Part shown: in pieces, positions 61,887 through 64,000 of the stretch
How the letters are laid out: the number at the start of each line of letters is the position of its first letter
How positions within the stretch are numbered: the stretch's first letter is position 1
Assembly (NCBI GenBank): GCA_001769855.1
Contig: MEPP01000031.1
Location: forward strand, 175,407-239,406
Source: Bdellovibrionales bacterium GWA2_49_15
Lineage (GTDB): Bacteria > Bdellovibrionota > Bacteriovoracia > Bacteriovoracales > Bacteriovoracaceae
DNA: 64,000 bases
Direction: 5' to 3'
Translations under genes and position numbers: made by a program
The notes under the pieces: model-generated
What the model saw: only the letters and a program-made list of their open reading frames with translations
Databases searched by the model: none
Told to the model about the DNA's origin: nothing

Positions 61887-62414
61887 ATGGCAAATTTTGT
61901 CTATATCGCCACCAGCTTGGATGGCCATATCGCAACCCTCGACGGTGGCATCGAGTGGCTCACCGAAATTCCAAATCCCGCGAACAGCGATTATGGCTTT
62001 GCGGAATTTATGAACTCCATCGATGCGCTCGTGATGGGAAGAAAAACTTACGAGACCGTCTTAACCTTTGATCAATGGCCGTATACAAAAAGGGTGTTTG
62101 TTTTGAGCAACACCTTAAAAACCGTTGCTCCGACTTTGCGTGACAAGGCTGAAATTATCAACGGTGAGCTGAAAAATATCTTAACGACACTTCATGAGAG
62201 AGGATTTAAAAATTTGTATATCGATGGAGGGAAAACGATCCAAGGCTTTCTTAAGGAAAATCTCATCGATGAATTAATTGTTACGAAAATTCCTATCATT
62301 TTAGGTGACGGAATTCCTCTTTTCCAAAGACAAAACAACAGCATTATGTTTCGTCATTATTCCACCACCATTTACAATGATTCATTAGTTAAGAGTCATT
62401 ATAAGAGAGCATGA
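61887..62414 (+). CDS. DHFR-like reductase (RibD C-terminal/YyaP family)
   Basis: A 175-aa protein. ANFVYIATSLDGHIATLDGG, then ALVMGRKTYETVLTFDQWPY and LYIDGGKTIQGFLKENLIDE-L follow the dihydrofolate-reductase-like RibD_C fold with the NADPH-binding GGK loop. It is typical of YyaP/YwjB enzymes of unclear physiological substrate. It is divergent from the HAD gene; the two share a short promoter region. Confidence 0.87.
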   Translation: MANFVYIATSLDGHIATLDGGIEWLTEIPNPANSDYGFAEFMNSIDALVMGRKTYETVLTFDQWPYTKRVFVLSNTLKTVAPTLRDKAEIINGELKNILTTLHERGFKNLYIDGGKTIQGFLKENLIDELIVTKIPIILGDGIPLFQRQNNSIMFRHYSTTIYNDSLVKSHYKRA

Positions 62415-62416
62415 TT

Positions 62417-62451
62417 TTTTGTCCTCGAAACCAGTGATTTCGAGGACAAAA
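62417..62451. terminator. Bidirectional-type terminator hairpin
   Basis: TTTTGTCCTCGAAA and TTTCGAGGACAAAA form a perfect 14-bp stem around a 7-base loop just after the reductase stop (62414), with T runs on the 5' side and A runs on the 3' side. Confidence 0.8.
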
Positions 62452-62587
62452 TTCAGTGGAACTTTTGTCTATGCCTCTCACCAACGCTATTCAGCTATAG
62501 TGATAATTCGGGGGTTGATCAGCTGGTTGCTTACACGAGGGAGCACTAAATTTGAAAGAATCTGGATTGATATGCTATCCTGCTCCA

Positions 62588-63613
62588 ATGCGACGATCAA
62601 TCTGTCTCGTTTTCATTCTCACCTTTATTGTGGCCTGTATGGGGACTGGTGCAGACAATGGGCGTAGTCATAGAACCACGGGCCGCTCTGGCAGCGTTGG
62701 CACCGGTCTCGGGGGAAATTCTAGCGCTCATACCATTCGCAATGTCTTCGTGAACGCAACTGGAAATATTTTTTCCGCTACAACAGAAGGGCTTTTTATC
62801 TCGACTAATGGCGGAACAAGCTTCAGCAACCAAACCACCACGCGCGGTCTTGGAAGTAATACGGTTTGGGGTGTGCATGTCGATGGCCTTGGCACTGTTT
62901 ACGCCGCGACAAACGGCGGACTTTCCATCTCCGCGAACAATGGTTTTAGTTTTATCAATAAAACCATAGGGCAAGGACTTGGCAGTAACATCGTCTGGGG
63001 CGTTTCTGTGGATGGGAGTGGGAATATTTATGCAGCCACAAGCGGTGGCCTTTCAATCTCGACCAACGGTGGAGACAGTTTTACAAACAAGACGACGGTC
63101 CAAGGTCTGGGTAATAACGATGTAAGAGGAATCGCGACTGACGGAAGTGGTAATATTTATGCCGCCACCACCGGTGGTCTCTCCATCTCGACGAACAGCG
63201 GTTCCAGTTTTATAACGAGGACCACAGCGAATGGCTTGGGTAGTAATGATACCAGGGGAGTCGCCATAGATGGTACTGGCAATATTTATGCCGCCACGAC
63301 CGAGGGACTTTCCATCTCAACCAATGGTGGAGCAAGTTTTATTAATCGAACAACCGCGAAAGGACTTGGCAGCAATACAGTCTGGGGCGTTTATGCGGAT
63401 GCACTTGGAAATATTTATGCCGCCACCAACGGTGGCCTTTCCATCTCGGCGAACGGTGGTTCAGGTTTCACCAATCGAACAACCAGAAATGGGCTGAGTA
63501 GTGACACCATCTGGGGTGTATTCGTGGATGGCCTCGGGAAAATTTATGCCGCGACAAACGGAGGACTCTCTGTCGCGCCCAACACTGGAGCAAATTTTAC
63601 CAATAAACTTTAA
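62588..63613 (+). CDS. Beta-propeller-like lipoprotein with seven 43-aa repeats
   Basis: ATG 62588 gives MRRSICLVFILTFIVACMGT, a lipoprotein signal with the lipobox IVAC. TTG 62552 with a GGAG upstream is the alternative start. After a Gly/Ser-rich linker the protein is seven near-identical 43-residue units with the core SNTVWGVxVDGxGNIYAATN-GGLSISTNGG, the pattern of two-component-regulator or sialidase-like propeller blades. Seven units make one closed propeller. The DNA repeat is 129 bases long and diverged by mostly silent changes. It is probably exposed on the outer membrane. Confidence 0.8.
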   Translation: MRRSICLVFILTFIVACMGTGADNGRSHRTTGRSGSVGTGLGGNSSAHTIRNVFVNATGNIFSATTEGLFISTNGGTSFSNQTTTRGLGSNTVWGVHVDGLGTVYAATNGGLSISANNGFSFINKTIGQGLGSNIVWGVSVDGSGNIYAATSGGLSISTNGGDSFTNKTTVQGLGNNDVRGIATDGSGNIYAATTGGLSISTNSGSSFITRTTANGLGSNDTRGVAIDGTGNIYAATTEGLSISTNGGASFINRTTAKGLGSNTVWGVYADALGNIYAATNGGLSISANGGSGFTNRTTRNGLSSDTIWGVFVDGLGKIYAATNGGLSVAPNTGANFTNKL

Positions 63614-63627
63614 CGAATGGAGAAACC

Positions 63628-63987
63628 ATGGTCACTTTTGAAGCTAAGCATATCAATGTTTCAATCAATCGCTCAGTTACCGATGTCTACAATTATATTT
63701 CTAATCCTAACAACCTCCCATCCTGGGCCAGCGGATTGAAGAATGTCAGCGTCAGATTTGTGGAAAAGAATCAGTTCGGAGTCGTCGATCACCACGTGAC
63801 TCTGGAATCTGGCATATCACTTTACATGCCTATGCGAGTTCTTCCGAACCATGACGGCAGCGAAGTTCTTTTTACCTTGTATCGACGGCCGGAAATGTCT
63901 GATAAGCAATTCGAAGATGATGCCGCGTGGGTCAAAAAAGACCTGGAAAAGTTAAAAAAAGTTGTTGAGAGTTCACTCATGTCTTAG
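63628..63987 (+). CDS. SRPBCC/polyketide cyclase-like protein
   Basis: A 119-aa protein. KHINVSINRSVTDVYNYISN then NLPSWASGLKNVSV and SLYMPMRVLPNHDGSEVLFT, with a C-terminal helix (DAAWVKKDLEKLKKVVESS), give the START/SRPBCC fold in small size, with a hydrophobic pocket for a small ligand. The start ATG 63628 has GGAGAAACC just before it, 15 bases after the propeller lipoprotein stop. The ligand is unknown. Confidence 0.75.
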   Translation: MVTFEAKHINVSINRSVTDVYNYISNPNNLPSWASGLKNVSVRFVEKNQFGVVDHHVTLESGISLYMPMRVLPNHDGSEVLFTLYRRPEMSDKQFEDDAAWVKKDLEKLKKVVESSLMS

Positions 63988-64000
63988 AGCATCGATAGGA

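Noticed and set aside
1..64000. CRISPR arrays, tRNA genes, rRNA genes and insertion sequences
   Set aside because: No regularly spaced repeats with unique spacers, no cloverleaf apart from the tmRNA ends, no rRNA-like sequence and no transposase were seen.

Overview
The window is a bacterial chromosome segment of moderate GC. It combines Gram-negative envelope genes (an RND/MFP/TolC tripartite exporter, lipoproteins, many small secreted proteins) with a classical one-piece tmRNA. The gene style, with many short secreted hypotheticals, a secreted protein-glutaminase, a subtilase and GTATCACGTAC-type intergenic repeats, suggests a Bdellovibrionota-like (predatory delta-type) organism. That assignment is inference: no rRNA or ribosomal protein gene is present to confirm it.

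Layout. (1) 1-10.3 kb, minus strand: a secreted gluzincin-like peptidase, then a translationally coupled efflux operon (STAS, TolC, MFP, RND permease, PII-like protein, degenerate second RND subunit) and a DUF2059-type lipoprotein. (2) 10.46-10.82 kb: tmRNA (ssrA), whose 3' end is an integration hotspot. (3) 10.8-37.9 kb: accessory DNA that looks like several ssrA-targeting elements in tandem, judged from repeated decayed right ends at about 14.7, 22.7 and 37.8 kb. The first parts hold defence-type genes: a RelE/HigA-like pair coupled to an HNH nuclease, an AbiGi-like protein and a PD-(D/E)XK protein; then a gamma-glutamylcyclotransferase, a 1505-aa nuclease-STAND NTPase (Avs-like) and a HEPN/DUF4209 protein. 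The last part holds an RDD protein, a DUF5655 nuclease-like protein, a VirD4-like coupling protein with two sigma-54-like sites upstream, an iteron/inverted-repeat block (possible oriT or oriV), an excisionase and integrase, a TacA/TacT-like pair with a missing toxin start codon, a second divergent tyrosine recombinase, and a four-gene operon preceded by three identically spaced palindromic operators. (4) 38-64 kb: mostly housekeeping and envelope genes (Fic protein, RNase D-like exonuclease, methyltransferases, TruA, protein-glutaminase, subtilase, SF2 helicase, acylphosphatase, decaheme cytochrome plus redoxin-TPR, hybrid histidine kinase, cystathionine beta-synthase, cyanophycinase-like peptidase, HAD phosphatase, DHFR-like reductase, a propeller lipoprotein), including one clearly broken quinone oxidoreductase.

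The strongest candidates for something undescribed are the triple-operator operon at 35.7-37.7 kb, the tandem ssrA islands with their 125-bp structured repeat, the TacA/TacT locus in which toxin and antitoxin share a frame split by one TAG, and the compact coupling-protein/iteron mobilisation module. Function calls rest on motifs read by eye; no database search was run.
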